A stretch of DNA of 64,000 bases, from NCBI GenBank assembly GCA_900545175.1, contig UQYF01000004.1:45292-109291 (forward strand). The letters run 5' to 3'. The notes under the pieces were generated by a model. The model made no database searches. It was not told the DNA's origin and saw only the letters and a program-made list of their open reading frames with translations. Below, piece by piece: positions 9,901 to 19,112 of the stretch. The DNA comes from an uncultured Eubacteriales bacterium (GTDB lineage Bacteria; Bacillota; Clostridia; Lachnospirales; Lachnospiraceae). The translations under genes were made by a program, and so were the position numbers. The stretch's first letter is position 1; each line of letters begins with the position of its first letter.

Positions 9901-10405
9901 GCTTGAATCATGCATGCAGCTTATACAAAGTGCAATCGATGGTGGACATAGAATGCTTCTGTTCTCACAATTTACCAGCATGTTAGAGCTTATTGAGAAG
10001 CGTCTTATCGAAAACAAAACAGAATATTATAAGATAACAGGAGAGACGACAAAGGCAAGGCGTATCGAGCTTGTGAAGCAGTTCAATGAAGGAAGTGTCC
10101 CTGTATTCTTAATTTCACTTAAGGCGGGTGGAGTGGGTCTTAATCTTGTCGGTGCTGATATGGTTATCCACTATGACCCATGGTGGAATGTGGCTGTCCA
10201 GAATCAGGCAACCGACAGAGCGCACCGAATCGGACAGACTAAGAAAGTGACAGTCTATAAGATGGTTGTAAAAGACACAATCGAGGAGAAGATTATCAAG
10301 CTTCAGGAGAGCAAGAGCGACCTTGCCGACAGCATAATAAGCGGCGATAATGTCGGAATGAGCAGCTTGGGCAAGGCAGAGCTTATGGAACTGCTGGGTG
10401 TGTAG
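6980..10405 (+). CDS. SNF2-family helicase with SWIM-like N-terminus
   Basis: 1,141 residues from the ATG at 6980, preceded by GGGGG at 6969-6973; an upstream in-frame ATG at 6926 lies within the likely promoter. Order: SWIM-like zinc motif (about 100-140), SNF2-helicase-associated region (about 150-640), ATPase domain with Walker A DDMGLGKT (about 703-710) and Walker B DEAQ (about 804), then helicase C with QATDRAHRIGQ. Such proteins are dsDNA translocases that remodel nucleoprotein, perhaps at stalled RNA polymerase. The SWIM pattern C-x-C-x(n)-C-x-H reads Cys120-x-Cys122 ... Cys137-Pro-Tyr139, so the last ligand is Tyr instead of His. It stands alone with its own promoter and terminator. 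No restriction or defence partner is adjacent. Confidence 0.93.
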   Translation: MKEKNEEDICGHVYDEVISKQLDDGAPEGLGSRLEEAYTYFNVGAIKKNVKISQRIRKEGQDLIRDRKIALEKVSGGYLTESQGYACKFSGTVRSVRYGRQTAFPVSVTIDRNNIIDTECSCDECSGYYYYYSKNICPYVSAMLDLVEDYTSKHSIGDATDAAARQLLSSYSSRMESKVIAGSRTADSSIMLEPRIIKKDDRLVLSFKVGMSRMFVVKDLVKFVDNVKAGASDIYGSDTSINHRIENFTQSGRRWLDFIKDATDEEKRMRERIMDITWGKRSQKIDGIELYGWRMDRLFETSMDTSISFEDKDLHIKSEMYRLSESNPKLTMNIKPEMFKEMFDGISVSMKLPYICNGTKASYYIDNESKSISRMSGDFYDKLKPFFGRAGERYVDMSIGRKSLSDFYYSVIPEIRDYVDIVETDVDIIEQYLAPLAKFSFYLDAPDGDVTCRARVRYGEKEFSCLDQLRTSRVLLESYRQGAKEKQILTMLEGFFPESDPDEDIVFCGGDEDRIFEVVTHGVEELAALGDVFCTKRFKSMNVVRRAKVSVGVSVSSGLLDLDVKTDELSQDELIELLKHYRGHQRYYRFKSGEYIDLNEESLQMLFEMMETMKLSPKDFVEGKMHLPMYRTLYLDKMLEEHDEVYNTRDKVFREIVKNMKTVNDSDYNVPDGLEASLRKYQKMGFRWIRTLEANGFGGILADDMGLGKTLQAIAVILSAKEEGRKGTSLIVAPASLVYNWADEFARFAPALKVVLVSGKQEDRSRIIEKYETENADVLVTSYDLLKRDINLYEGKVFEYEIIDEAQYIKNQTTAAAKAVKLIKSKAKFALTGTPIENRLSELWSIFDYLMPGFLYGYDTFKNEFEAPIVKYQDEEAKTRLQKMVRPFILRRLKKDVLKDLPEKLEENRIVKFDDEQQKLYDAQVLHMKNELIAADDADFGKKKLEILAQLTRLRQICCDPRLCYENYNEGSAKLESCMQLIQSAIDGGHRMLLFSQFTSMLELIEKRLIENKTEYYKITGETTKARRIELVKQFNEGSVPVFLISLKAGGVGLNLVGADMVIHYDPWWNVAVQNQATDRAHRIGQTKKVTVYKMVVKDTIEEKIIKLQESKSDLADSIISGDNVGMSSLGKAELMELLGV

Positions 10406-10472
10406 GAGCATACGCATTGAATGTTTATGACCATGTACGGATAAAAATTATAAAATCAGATAAGAGTGATGT

Positions 10473-10509
10473 AAAAAGCAGCAGGTTTGAAGAGACCTGC
10501 TGCTTTTTT
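10473..10509 (+). terminator. Intrinsic terminator after SNF2 helicase
   Basis: AAAAAGCAGCAGGT (10473-10486) pairs with ACCTGCTGCTTTTT, followed by T. Its T run is also the first part of the left arm of the adjoining inverted repeat. Confidence 0.9.
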
Positions 10510-10629
10510 GTATAAAAGGATTCGGGTGTCAAAACATGCTTCTAAAGCAGCATCCATGCTGTTTTTGGCTGTAAATTGAGCAGAGTCCTAAGAACATATT
10601 TTGACACCCGAATCCCATTATACAAAAAG
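10504..10629. repeat. Dispersed repeat copy A, inverted-repeat ends (MITE-like)
   Basis: Left arm 10504-10538 and right arm 10595-10629 are inverted copies, matching at about 32 of 36 aligned positions, with core GATTCGGGTGTCAAAA. The 56-base centre contains GCTTCTAAAGCAGCATCC and CAGAGTCCTAAGAACAT. The 19-base string GGATGCTGCTTTAGAAGCA in copy B occurs exactly here in the opposite orientation. No transposase is encoded. Confidence 0.75.
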
Positions 10630-10970
10630 TCCTATGGGAGGAACGCATTGCGGCGGAACGAAATTATAGATAATACCTGCGTAAATTATATATATTTAGC
10701 TGACACAATATCTTTTAAAAGCTTAATTTTACGAATAAATAATTTCCGGAAAAAAACAGTTGATTTTTGAAATTACTTATGATAGTATCTTGATATAGGA
10801 GAAGTAGTAATTAAAACTACATCATAGAATAAGATAAACCATAAAAGTAAATATTGATATTATGGCTGCAATAATCGCAAATGCAGAATTCACATCAGTG
10901 AAAAGTAGGATACCGGATAATGGGTTCTGCTATTGCTGAAAGCGCAAAGCCCCGGAAAGGAGAATATGAC

Positions 10971-11657
10971 ATGAGGGAATTGATTGGGAATATTGAGGAG
11001 AATGGACTTAAGGATAAATGGAGTGCGATAACGCATTTTATCGGAATGCTGATGACAATGTTAGCAGCTGTGCCTCTTCTTATGAGAGCTGCAAATGCAC
11101 CGGATAAGATACATCTTGTATCGCTTGGGATATTTGTTATAAGCATGATTCTTTTGTATGGAGCGAGCACAACTTATCATTCGGTGCGTGCGTCAGAGAA
11201 GATTCAGACTGTTTTGAGAAAGATTGACCACATGATGATTTTTGTGCTTATTGCAGGTTCGTATACACCGATATGTCTTGTCGTGTTAAGTGGCAGAATC
11301 GGATACGTTATGCTTGCGATTGTGTGGGGAATTGCACTTGCGGGAATAGTGATAAAGCTCTGCTGGATTACATGTCCTAAGTGGTTCTCATCGGCACTGT
11401 ATATTGCTATGGGCTGGGTGTGCCTGATAGCATTCTCTAAGATATATATGGCACTTGAGGGTCCTGCTTTTTACTGGCTTCTGGCAGGAGGCCTGATATA
11501 TACGGTTGGCGGTATTATATATGCTCTCAAGGTTCCGGGCTTTGATGCAAGGCATAAGAGCTTTGGCTCACATGAGATTTTCCATCTTTTCGTGATGGGT
11601 GGAAGTATATGCCATTTTATATTGATGTTCCAGTATATTACAGTATTTCCGGTATAA
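10971..11657 (+). CDS. Haemolysin III / PAQR-family membrane protein
   Basis: 228 residues from the ATG at 10971, which follows AAAGGAG (10956-10962) at 8 bases; an upstream in-frame ATG at 10920 lacks a site. Seven hydrophobic segments fill the protein. PAQR/HlyIII landmarks are present: an N-terminal ITHFIGM, YHSV after the second helix, an Asp-His pair with GSYTP after it, and a C-terminal HEIFHLFVMGGSICHF carrying the paired histidines. In eukaryotic relatives such residues hold zinc in a hydrolase-like site. Bacterial members are membrane proteins of uncertain physiological role, and haemolysis is an assay label. It is monocistronic and converges on the AraC gene with 29 bases between. 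Confidence 0.88.
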   Translation: MRELIGNIEENGLKDKWSAITHFIGMLMTMLAAVPLLMRAANAPDKIHLVSLGIFVISMILLYGASTTYHSVRASEKIQTVLRKIDHMMIFVLIAGSYTPICLVVLSGRIGYVMLAIVWGIALAGIVIKLCWITCPKWFSSALYIAMGWVCLIAFSKIYMALEGPAFYWLLAGGLIYTVGGIIYALKVPGFDARHKSFGSHEIFHLFVMGGSICHFILMFQYITVFPV

Positions 11658-11686
11658 TCAGTCAGCCTGCTTCGGATTATTGCGAT

Positions 11687-12511
11687 TCAAGGTCTTAATT
11701 GGCCGGCAGCTTTGATACGGCTTTTCCTGAATGCGTTAGGTGTCAGGTGAATATAGCTTTTGAAGACACGGTTAAAGTATGCAGCCGATTCAAATCCGCA
11801 TTCATCGGCGACCTTGTTGATAGATTTGTCAGTGTCTGATAGAAGAAAGCAGGCGTGCTGTATCTTAAGGCTGTTGATGTAATGAATGACAGTCTCACCT
11901 GTGTGTTTCTTAAAGAAATTACACAGATATCCCTTTGAAATGAATAATGCATTACTTAGCTCGTCAAGATTTTCTATGTCGGTATAGTGCTCTCCGATGT
12001 AGAAAGTGATTTTGGCGAGTTCTTTGTTATTTCCGGTCAGTGCAGTTCCTTCTATGCGTTTAGCGGTATTGGAGCTTAGCAGTCCGAGAATGGTGGAGAA
12101 ATATGCAAAGCCAAGCTCCGGATGCTGCCTGCATGCTGTGGAAAGCCTGACAATCTCAGTCATGATATCGTCAGGCAAGGATATGATATTGGTATGCAGG
12201 CACTTGAGCAGTGCGGCTCTTGCTTCGGGTGTATAGTATCTGTTAAGATAATTGTATGAAAAATTAAAACAAATTCCTTCATAGCTTGCATCACCATAGC
12301 TTCTATGCAGTTCTCCGGGTCTTATGATGGCGACATCACCGCCACAAGTCTTAAACACATTGCCATCGATAATCATATACCGAGTCCCTTTTAGAAGAAG
12401 ATATATCTCATATACATCGTGATAGTGGTAATATGGCAGGTCGGTGCTGTCGCACTTTATATCATCATTGATTGTCAAATCGCTGTTTAATAGAGAGTGA
12501 ATGGCATCCAT
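11687..12511 (-). CDS. AraC-family regulator (cupin + HTH) of locus 1
   Basis: 274 residues. An N-terminal cupin-like sensor (about 1-150, with HYHDVYEIYLLLKG and GDVAIIRPGELH) is followed by an AraC double helix-turn-helix (about 170-265, with ISKGYLCNFFKKHTGET and ACGFESAAYFNRVFK-type second helix). CAGGAG lies upstream of the ATG at 12511. Such regulators bind a sugar in the cupin and activate an adjacent catabolic operon. Here it diverges from the GH2-GH115-MATE genes, with a 261-base shared control region, so those genes are its likely targets. Inducer unknown; an oligosaccharide carrying glucuronic acid is a reasonable guess from the neighbours. Confidence 0.9.
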   Translation of the reverse strand: MDAIHSLLNSDLTINDDIKCDSTDLPYYHYHDVYEIYLLLKGTRYMIIDGNVFKTCGGDVAIIRPGELHRSYGDASYEGICFNFSYNYLNRYYTPEARAALLKCLHTNIISLPDDIMTEIVRLSTACRQHPELGFAYFSTILGLLSSNTAKRIEGTALTGNNKELAKITFYIGEHYTDIENLDELSNALFISKGYLCNFFKKHTGETVIHYINSLKIQHACFLLSDTDKSINKVADECGFESAAYFNRVFKSYIHLTPNAFRKSRIKAAGQLRP

Positions 12512-12772
12512 GGGTGTCTCCTGAAAATAGATAAAATATAGTGAAAGGGTTCAATATAATCCATAAATAAGTCATTAATATAGTACAAGAAAACTTAATA
12601 AAGAGCAATATATTACAATAAAAAATACCGCATCAGCATTATAATAAGTCCATAAGCAAAGAGGCTTTAAAATTTCCTGTTTTGTACAATAGCTTATATG
12701 AATATAACACAATTTGCACTTAAAGCCTGTATGGCAAATTAGCCATCAAAATCTAAAATAGGAGGTACAGAC
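12512..12772. promoter_or_regulatory. Divergent control region of locus 1
   Basis: AT-rich 261 bases between the AraC gene and GH2. Two similar blocks, TATAATCCATAA (about 12556) and TATAATAAGTCCATAA (about 12640), are candidate regulator sites. A small ATGGC/GCCAT hairpin lies just before the GH2 ribosome site. No clear sigma-A promoter was identified, as expected for activator-dependent promoters. Confidence 0.4.
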
Positions 12773-15289
12773 ATGGTAAGAGACAGATTATCAATGAATG
12801 AGGGCTGGCGTTTTTATGAAGGAGAGATTGGCGGTGTGAGAAACCGATGGGCGTGGGGCAAGTCGGGTTCATGGAATCAGGGTCCGGAATCAATAGGGTA
12901 TGATGACAGCGGATGGAGGGAGGTCGAACTGCCTCATGACTTTGTAATAGAGAGCACACCATATGAGTATTCTGCACAGGAGTTCGGAAGTGATAACACA
13001 ATCCCTGAGATGGACACAGTTAAGAATATACATACGACAGCAGGCTCTTTTAAGAAGGATGTCGGCTGGTACAGGAAGCATTTTTACATTGATAAGCAGG
13101 ATTTGGGGAGGAGGATATATATTGCGTTTGACGGTGTGTATCGTGACAGCAGTGTGTACGTCAATAATTTCTTTGTCGGACATCATCAGAGCGGATACAC
13201 GCCTTTTGAGTATGATATATCCGATTTTTTGAATTATGGCGGCGACAATGTGATAGTGGTCTACGTTGATGCGAGAGCTGCCGAAGGGTGGTTCTATGAG
13301 GGTGGTGGAATTTACCGAAACGTGTGGCTTTATAAGACGGCACCGGTACATGTCAAGGATGTATATGTAAATGCTGTGCCGCAGGGCATACCGCATGATG
13401 GGTATGCAGATGCTAAGGTGGAGATTACGCTTGAAATATCATCTTGCGAGTTTTTTATGAAAAACGGTTCACATATAGATTTTGCGGCGCAGGAATCTGC
13501 GGCTGTGGGAAAAGAAGCGCAATACAGTGTCGATATTGAGATAAAAGCGTTGGAGGATTGTGAAACAGATGCAATCACAATTTCTTCCAATCTAGATAAT
13601 ATTAATTATGGTTTAAACAAATATAAATTAACGGTGAATGTACATAATGCGGCTCTATGGGATATCGATTCACCTTGCATGTATTTATCTGTAATAAAGC
13701 TGTTTAAGGATGGAGAGTGCATAGACTGTTGTGAGCAGGACTTTGGTATAAGAAGTATATATTTTGATGCGGATGAAGGCTTTTTGCTCAATGGGAGAAA
13801 AGTTAAATTAAACGGAGTGTGCTGTCATCAGAATCATGGCGGAATTGGAAGTGCAATGCCGGGCGGGATGTACCGCTACAGACTGCTCGAATTAAAGGAG
13901 TTAGGCGTAAACGCATACCGCACCTCTCATTATTGTCCGGCACCTGAGCTGCTCTACTGGTGCGACAGGCTTGGTATCCTCGTCATGGATGAGACGAGGC
14001 TTCTTTCTAGTGCGATGGAGGATTTGAACCAGCTTGAGGCGGTTGTGCGTGTAGGAAGAAATCATCCGAGTGTGATTATGTACTCAATAGGGAATGAGGA
14101 AGCGCAGTCTGAGCTTATAGAGCAGGGAGGGTATATTGCGAGAACGATGATAAATCATGTACGCTCATTTGACGATTCAAGACCTGTCACGATGGGACTG
14201 CTCCTATACGATTTGCAGCATAGAAGAAAATTAGATTCAGTAGAAGAGATTGAGCATATAGGAAAGCAGCTTGATATATGCGGCTTTAACTATCACCATG
14301 CAAGATGGCAGGAATACAAGGACAGAAATCCAAGCCAGCCTATTGTGTGCACCGAAGCTTCCACAATAAAGGGGAGCAGAGGATGCTATGAGACAGATAA
14401 AGAAAAATGCCTGCTTGAGCTTAGCATGATGGACACTGTGAAAGAACAGATGGAATATGTGGATAAGAGTTATATCGCAGGTGCTTTTTTGTGGACAGGC
14501 TTCGATTACTATGGCGAGCCTACACCATTTGCATGGCCGGCAGTCAGCTCACAGTTCGGACTTATGGATTTATCCGGCAACAAAAAGGATGGATATTATT
14601 ATTTTAAGGCGCTTTACAAGGACGAGCCGCTTGTACATATCGCACATTTGTGGAAGGGTGTGGATGGAGAGAAAAAGGATATTGTTGTATTTACGAATTG
14701 TTCCTTTGCGGAGCTTTTTGTTAATGGAAGAAGCCTCGGAAAAAAGAAGGCGGAAAAGTTCGGCTATCTTACATGGAAGGACGTTATATATGAGTCCGGA
14801 GAGCTTATGGCTGTCGGAGATTGCGGGGTGGTAAAAGACATTATTGTGACACCGGGCATGGCAGCAGGAATAAAGCTTAAGCTTGAATATTTTTATGGAG
14901 ATATTCTGATAGTAAATGCCGCTATAGTTGATGCAGAGAAAAATGTGGTGCAGGCTGAGGACAGCAATCTTAAATTCAGTGCCGGTATTGTGGAAAATAA
15001 CCATACGGATAAAACAAAATATACAGATGCCACAGATCAGGCGGAAGATAGCCGCAGAGCATGTATAAGTGTAACCTGTGAGTCGGAGTCGGGCTTTAGG
15101 GACACTGTTTATGTGCCATGCGGGGCTGTAACGGTTGACGATGAAAAAAAGCCACATGAAAAACAGGTCAAAATAAGGCTTCTGGGAACATCAAGCGGCT
15201 GTGCGGCTGACCATGTGGTGCCGGGAAGCAATGTCAGAAGGAGCTTTAATGGGCTTGCACAGGCTGTTTTTAAGGTATATAATTTTTAG
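12773..15289 (+). CDS. Glycoside hydrolase family 2 (beta-galactosidase/glucuronidase type)
   Basis: 838 residues; AGGAGG lies 6 bases before the ATG. The order is GH2 sugar-binding domain (about 1-185), Ig-like domain (about 190-330), TIM barrel (about 335-620) and C-terminal beta domains. The acid/base is Glu442 in SIGNEE. The nucleophile is probably Glu528 in PIVCTEAST. No signal peptide, so it is cytoplasmic. GH2 covers beta-galactosidases, beta-glucuronidases, mannosidases and others; exact specificity cannot be read from this sequence. Pairing with a GH115 alpha-glucuronidase and a MATE transporter, under a divergent AraC regulator, suggests trimming of hemicellulose oligosaccharides. 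Seventy-eight bases separate it from GH115. Confidence 0.9.
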   Translation: MVRDRLSMNEGWRFYEGEIGGVRNRWAWGKSGSWNQGPESIGYDDSGWREVELPHDFVIESTPYEYSAQEFGSDNTIPEMDTVKNIHTTAGSFKKDVGWYRKHFYIDKQDLGRRIYIAFDGVYRDSSVYVNNFFVGHHQSGYTPFEYDISDFLNYGGDNVIVVYVDARAAEGWFYEGGGIYRNVWLYKTAPVHVKDVYVNAVPQGIPHDGYADAKVEITLEISSCEFFMKNGSHIDFAAQESAAVGKEAQYSVDIEIKALEDCETDAITISSNLDNINYGLNKYKLTVNVHNAALWDIDSPCMYLSVIKLFKDGECIDCCEQDFGIRSIYFDADEGFLLNGRKVKLNGVCCHQNHGGIGSAMPGGMYRYRLLELKELGVNAYRTSHYCPAPELLYWCDRLGILVMDETRLLSSAMEDLNQLEAVVRVGRNHPSVIMYSIGNEEAQSELIEQGGYIARTMINHVRSFDDSRPVTMGLLLYDLQHRRKLDSVEEIEHIGKQLDICGFNYHHARWQEYKDRNPSQPIVCTEASTIKGSRGCYETDKEKCLLELSMMDTVKEQMEYVDKSYIAGAFLWTGFDYYGEPTPFAWPAVSSQFGLMDLSGNKKDGYYYFKALYKDEPLVHIAHLWKGVDGEKKDIVVFTNCSFAELFVNGRSLGKKKAEKFGYLTWKDVIYESGELMAVGDCGVVKDIIVTPGMAAGIKLKLEYFYGDILIVNAAIVDAEKNVVQAEDSNLKFSAGIVENNHTDKTKYTDATDQAEDSRRACISVTCESESGFRDTVYVPCGAVTVDDEKKPHEKQVKIRLLGTSSGCAADHVVPGSNVRRSFNGLAQAVFKVYNF

Positions 15290-15367
15290 CATAGGTTAAG
15301 GAGTTTATAATGTGCCTGCAGGGGCATATCGGAATGTTTTTTCTGATAGACTGGAAAGGATAATGCT

Positions 15368-18300
15368 ATGGATTGGGAGTTACATTCAGGTGGGAATGTC
15401 AGGATATTGTGTTGTGACAGGACACAAGCGGTGTGTATTGCCGCTTGCAATCTTGTAAAAGACATTGAAAAGGTATTTTCGGGAAATATTCATGTAGAGT
15501 TAGAGAATTGTACCGATGATGAATACAGTATAAGGATTCAAAATAATTTAAATAGCTGCATTAATTCAGAAAATTATAACAACGATGAAAATATAGTGGA
15601 TACCGAAGAATGCCGCACACCTTCTGATGATACACAGGATATCAGCTTCATAGTTATCCGCCGCAGGGAGCTTGGAAAAAAGGAAGCATATTCGCACCTT
15701 GTGCAGGATGGCGTGTTGTATATAAGCGGTCAGGACAGAAGAGGAGTGATTTACGGAATATATGAGCTTTCAAGATGGCTTGGAGTGTCTCCATGGTACT
15801 ATTTTGCGGATGTTCCTGTAAAAAAGAGAGATAAGGCAGTGCTTCCTGATGGTTACAGCTATGACGATTATCCGTCAGTTGAGTATAGAGGAATATTCAT
15901 AAATGACGAGGAGGAGTTAGACAAGTGGGTGAGGCTTCATCTTGGCGAGGAGACGATTGGAGTTAAGGCCTATGAGAAGATTTTTGAGCTTCTTTTACGT
16001 CTTAGAGCCAACTACATATGGCCGGCAATGCATGTCAATTCTTTCAATGTGAAGAGAGACAATGGAGAGCTTGCCGACAGGATGGGAATAGTTGTCGGGA
16101 CTTCCCACTGTGACATGTTAATGAGGAGCAATAACAGGGAGTGGTATCCGTGGCTTAAAAAGAAGGGCTATACCGATGTCGGGTACGACTATTCCATTCC
16201 GGGAAAAAACCGTGATGTGCTTGATGAGTATTGGCGTGAGAGTGTTGAGCAGAATAAGGATTTTGAAGTCGGATATACGCTTGGAATGCGTGGAATACAT
16301 GATTCGGGCTTTGAGACGAAAAGTCTTGAAGGGCTTGAAGGCGAGGCACTTAGAAATGCCAAGATAGAGCTTTTGCAGACCATCATAAATGCACAGGAAA
16401 AGATTCTTTCTGATACGCTTGATAAAGAACCGCTCAAAAGCTTTGTGCCATACAAGGAGGTTTTGGAGCTGTATGACAATGGGCTTGAGGTTCCGGAGGA
16501 TTTGACACTTATATGGACTAACGATAATTATGGTTATATAAGACGTTATCCGGGCGAGAAGGAGAAAAAGCGTAAAGGCGGCAACGGTATCTATTACCAT
16601 AATTCATACTGGGCTGCACCGGGAATGTCATACCTTTTTATCAACTCAATTCCGCTTGCGCATACGAGAAATGAGCTTTACAAGGCATGGTGTGAAGGAA
16701 TAAGAAAGGTATGGGTGTTAAATGTAGGTGCAATCAAGCCGCTTGAGCAGGAGATAAGCTTTTATCTTAACTTTGCATGGGAAGTTGGAAAGGATAATCC
16801 GCCAAGAAGAACGGATGATGTTGATGAGTATCTTAAGCTGTGGATAAACGAGACTTTTTCAGGGCAGCATGGGGAAAAGCTGGCAGGAATACTCAATGAT
16901 TTTTCCCAGCTTACCAATGTGCGCAAGATTGAGCTTATGGACAGCGATGTGTTCTCACAGACAGCGTACGGTGATGAAGCCGCAGCGAGGATTAACAGAT
17001 ACGCCAAGCTGGTGCGTGAGGCTGATAAGGTGTATGAAGCACTTCAGGCTGATGAGAAGGATGCATTTTTTCAGATTTGTCTTATGAAAATTCATGCGGC
17101 ATATTATACTAACTGTATGTTTTACTATGCTGACAGAAGTTATCTTTGCACGAAGCAGGGAAAGTGTCAGGCAGCATACAAGTATGCGGGGCTTAGCAGG
17201 CAGTACGATGATAAGAGACGCAGGCTTATTTCCTATTATAATACGATTATGGCTGGCGGAAAATGGTCCGGAATACTCACACCGGAGGATTTTCCGCCGC
17301 CAAGAACAGCTATGCTTCCGGCATGTGTTGTGCCGCTTACACCGCTTGAAGAAACAGAAAAAAGGCTTGTCGTTACAGTCTGGAATGATGAGAACAGTAT
17401 TAATTTTGTGAGTGACAGGCAGAAGTGGTTCGAGCTTGCCAATGCGGGAGAAGGAGAGCTTAATGTTAATGTGGAGCTTCCCAAATGGCTTGATGTTGTG
17501 GGTGGCGCTGCTCATAATAATGGTGGAAACCACACCTATAAGGCTGAATTTAGTGTTGGAGCAGAAAGCCGTATAATGGTACAGCCGGCACACAAGCCTG
17601 AGATAATTAAGGTTTACCTTGACGGTGAAGAGGATTTATTGAATGCAGAGCAGGCTTATTATGGCGGTATAGAGTCCGGAAAAGCGCTTGTCACAGGAAA
17701 AATAAGGATAGTATGTGATGAGACAAGGCAGAGTGTTGAGATTCCTGTGAGCGTGGACTTTGGCAAAATGAAATTAATTCATGAGCGTGGTGTCATCGTG
17801 GAAGATGGAAATGTTGTGAGCCTTGAAGCAGACAGCATACAGCCTGAAGCTGTAGGAACAGGCTGGCATGTTGTTAAGAGGCTTGGACGTGACCACGGAG
17901 CTGTTATTGAGGCAGTAGCAGACTGTAAAATGAATGACGATACACAGCGATATGCCGATAAAGATAATCATGCTGATAACCGCACTGGGAAGAATGATGA
18001 GAGCACAGGTGTGAAGTTTCACTTCTATATAAATGAAGCTGCCACAGCACCTATGCTTGAAGTACACCGTTTCCCATCACTCAACTCAACAGGCCGCATA
18101 AGGGCAGAAGTGTCTGTTGATGGAGGAGAGAGGCTGCTTGTTGAGAGTAAGTCAAACGATGAGTGGAGAGGAACATGGAAGCAGAATATTTTTGACAATG
18201 TTGATAAGCTTATGCTTGCACTGCCGGAGTTAGAAAGAGGAGAACACACAATAGAAATCTTCCCTGTAGACAAGTATTTTGCATTCAGCAGGATAGTCAT

Positions 18301-19111
18301 ATACACAAAAGACAGGAAGGACAGCATGTTCGGCGGATTGCTGTGGGATGACAGCCTGCCTTGCCCTGCCATGAGCCGGCAATGTGATAATATTTGTGAC
18401 AGCGATAATACTGTACATGACTCTTGCTATGATGTCGGGGAAGAGCTGTATGGCAGCTTGAAGCTTGCACAGCGTCCTATGCTTGTGGCAGGTGTTACGC
18501 CGGGGTCTAATACACTTCCGGATACGAACACACCGATAGAGTGGGATTATAAGACCGGACAGGCTTCATATAGGATTACAGCTAAGCAGATAATTGCCAT
18601 GGCGGACACGCCTTTTGCGGAAAAAAATGGTGTGATTAAGCTTGACATGGCATCAGGTCTTGCGGATAATGATAATGCTTATATGAAGGGAATGTGGGAA
18701 TACTGTCTTAGCGAGTCGTACAATAGGACAGGTCTTGCGATGTATATTAGAAAGCCGGGACTTAAGTTCGACGACATGAAGCCGTCACTTCATTACAGAA
18801 TATTGTGTGATGGTGGAATTTACAGCATGTGGCTTCTCATGAAGAATGAGTCCTATGACGGGGCGGAGCTTCTTGCAGATATAGACGGAAAAGTGCTTGA
18901 GCGCAGCGAATTGAGCGGCGGTGAGCGTATAGGAAACTATTGCGGGGAGAGAGTGTACCGCTGGGTAAAGCTATGGAAGCAGGAGCTTGCGGCAGGAGTG
19001 CATGAGATAGGCATATATACTCATTCATCGGCGAACAGATTTGACAGAATATATATCACTAAGGGAGAGGAATACCCTTTGAACGACAGTGATTGGATAG
19101 AAGAGGAATAA
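15368..19111 (+). CDS. GH115 xylan alpha-1,2-glucuronidase
   Basis: 1,247 residues starting at ATG after GGAAAGG. Family GH115 removes glucuronic or 4-O-methylglucuronic acid from xylan and xylo-oligosaccharides, acting also on internal residues. Recognisable core segments are EYRGIFINDEEE (about 175), ANYIWPAMHVNSF (about 217), GIVVGTSHCDMLMRSNNREW (about 240) and NYGYIRRYP (about 390). The N-terminal alpha/beta domain and C-terminal beta-sandwich domains are complete. The central stretch around 850-890 is Asp-rich and probably a linker. There is no signal peptide, unlike many characterised secreted members, so it should act on imported oligosaccharides. It is followed after 1 base by the MATE gene and is likely co-transcribed with it. 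Confidence 0.93.
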   Translation: MDWELHSGGNVRILCCDRTQAVCIAACNLVKDIEKVFSGNIHVELENCTDDEYSIRIQNNLNSCINSENYNNDENIVDTEECRTPSDDTQDISFIVIRRRELGKKEAYSHLVQDGVLYISGQDRRGVIYGIYELSRWLGVSPWYYFADVPVKKRDKAVLPDGYSYDDYPSVEYRGIFINDEEELDKWVRLHLGEETIGVKAYEKIFELLLRLRANYIWPAMHVNSFNVKRDNGELADRMGIVVGTSHCDMLMRSNNREWYPWLKKKGYTDVGYDYSIPGKNRDVLDEYWRESVEQNKDFEVGYTLGMRGIHDSGFETKSLEGLEGEALRNAKIELLQTIINAQEKILSDTLDKEPLKSFVPYKEVLELYDNGLEVPEDLTLIWTNDNYGYIRRYPGEKEKKRKGGNGIYYHNSYWAAPGMSYLFINSIPLAHTRNELYKAWCEGIRKVWVLNVGAIKPLEQEISFYLNFAWEVGKDNPPRRTDDVDEYLKLWINETFSGQHGEKLAGILNDFSQLTNVRKIELMDSDVFSQTAYGDEAAARINRYAKLVREADKVYEALQADEKDAFFQICLMKIHAAYYTNCMFYYADRSYLCTKQGKCQAAYKYAGLSRQYDDKRRRLISYYNTIMAGGKWSGILTPEDFPPPRTAMLPACVVPLTPLEETEKRLVVTVWNDENSINFVSDRQKWFELANAGEGELNVNVELPKWLDVVGGAAHNNGGNHTYKAEFSVGAESRIMVQPAHKPEIIKVYLDGEEDLLNAEQAYYGGIESGKALVTGKIRIVCDETRQSVEIPVSVDFGKMKLIHERGVIVEDGNVVSLEADSIQPEAVGTGWHVVKRLGRDHGAVIEAVADCKMNDDTQRYADKDNHADNRTGKNDESTGVKFHFYINEAATAPMLEVHRFPSLNSTGRIRAEVSVDGGERLLVESKSNDEWRGTWKQNIFDNVDKLMLALPELERGEHTIEIFPVDKYFAFSRIVIYTKDRKDSMFGGLLWDDSLPCPAMSRQCDNICDSDNTVHDSCYDVGEELYGSLKLAQRPMLVAGVTPGSNTLPDTNTPIEWDYKTGQASYRITAKQIIAMADTPFAEKNGVIKLDMASGLADNDNAYMKGMWEYCLSESYNRTGLAMYIRKPGLKFDDMKPSLHYRILCDGGIYSMWLLMKNESYDGAELLADIDGKVLERSELSGGERIGNYCGERVYRWVKLWKQELAAGVHEIGIYTHSSANRFDRIYITKGEEYPLNDSDWIEEE

Positions 19112-19112
19112 A

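Larger units (their letters stand above)
10406..10970. other. 565-base gene-free interval with terminator and inverted-repeat element
   Basis: Holds the SNF2 terminator, a repeat element with 35-bp inverted ends (10504-10629), then about 340 AT-rich bases leading to the haemolysin III gene. No credible reading frame is present; an open frame at 10576-10770 has no ribosome site and begins inside the repeat. Confidence 0.6.

Noticed and set aside
10576..10770. 64-codon frame downstream of the SNF2 terminator
   Set aside because: Starts inside the inverted-repeat element, with no ribosome site.
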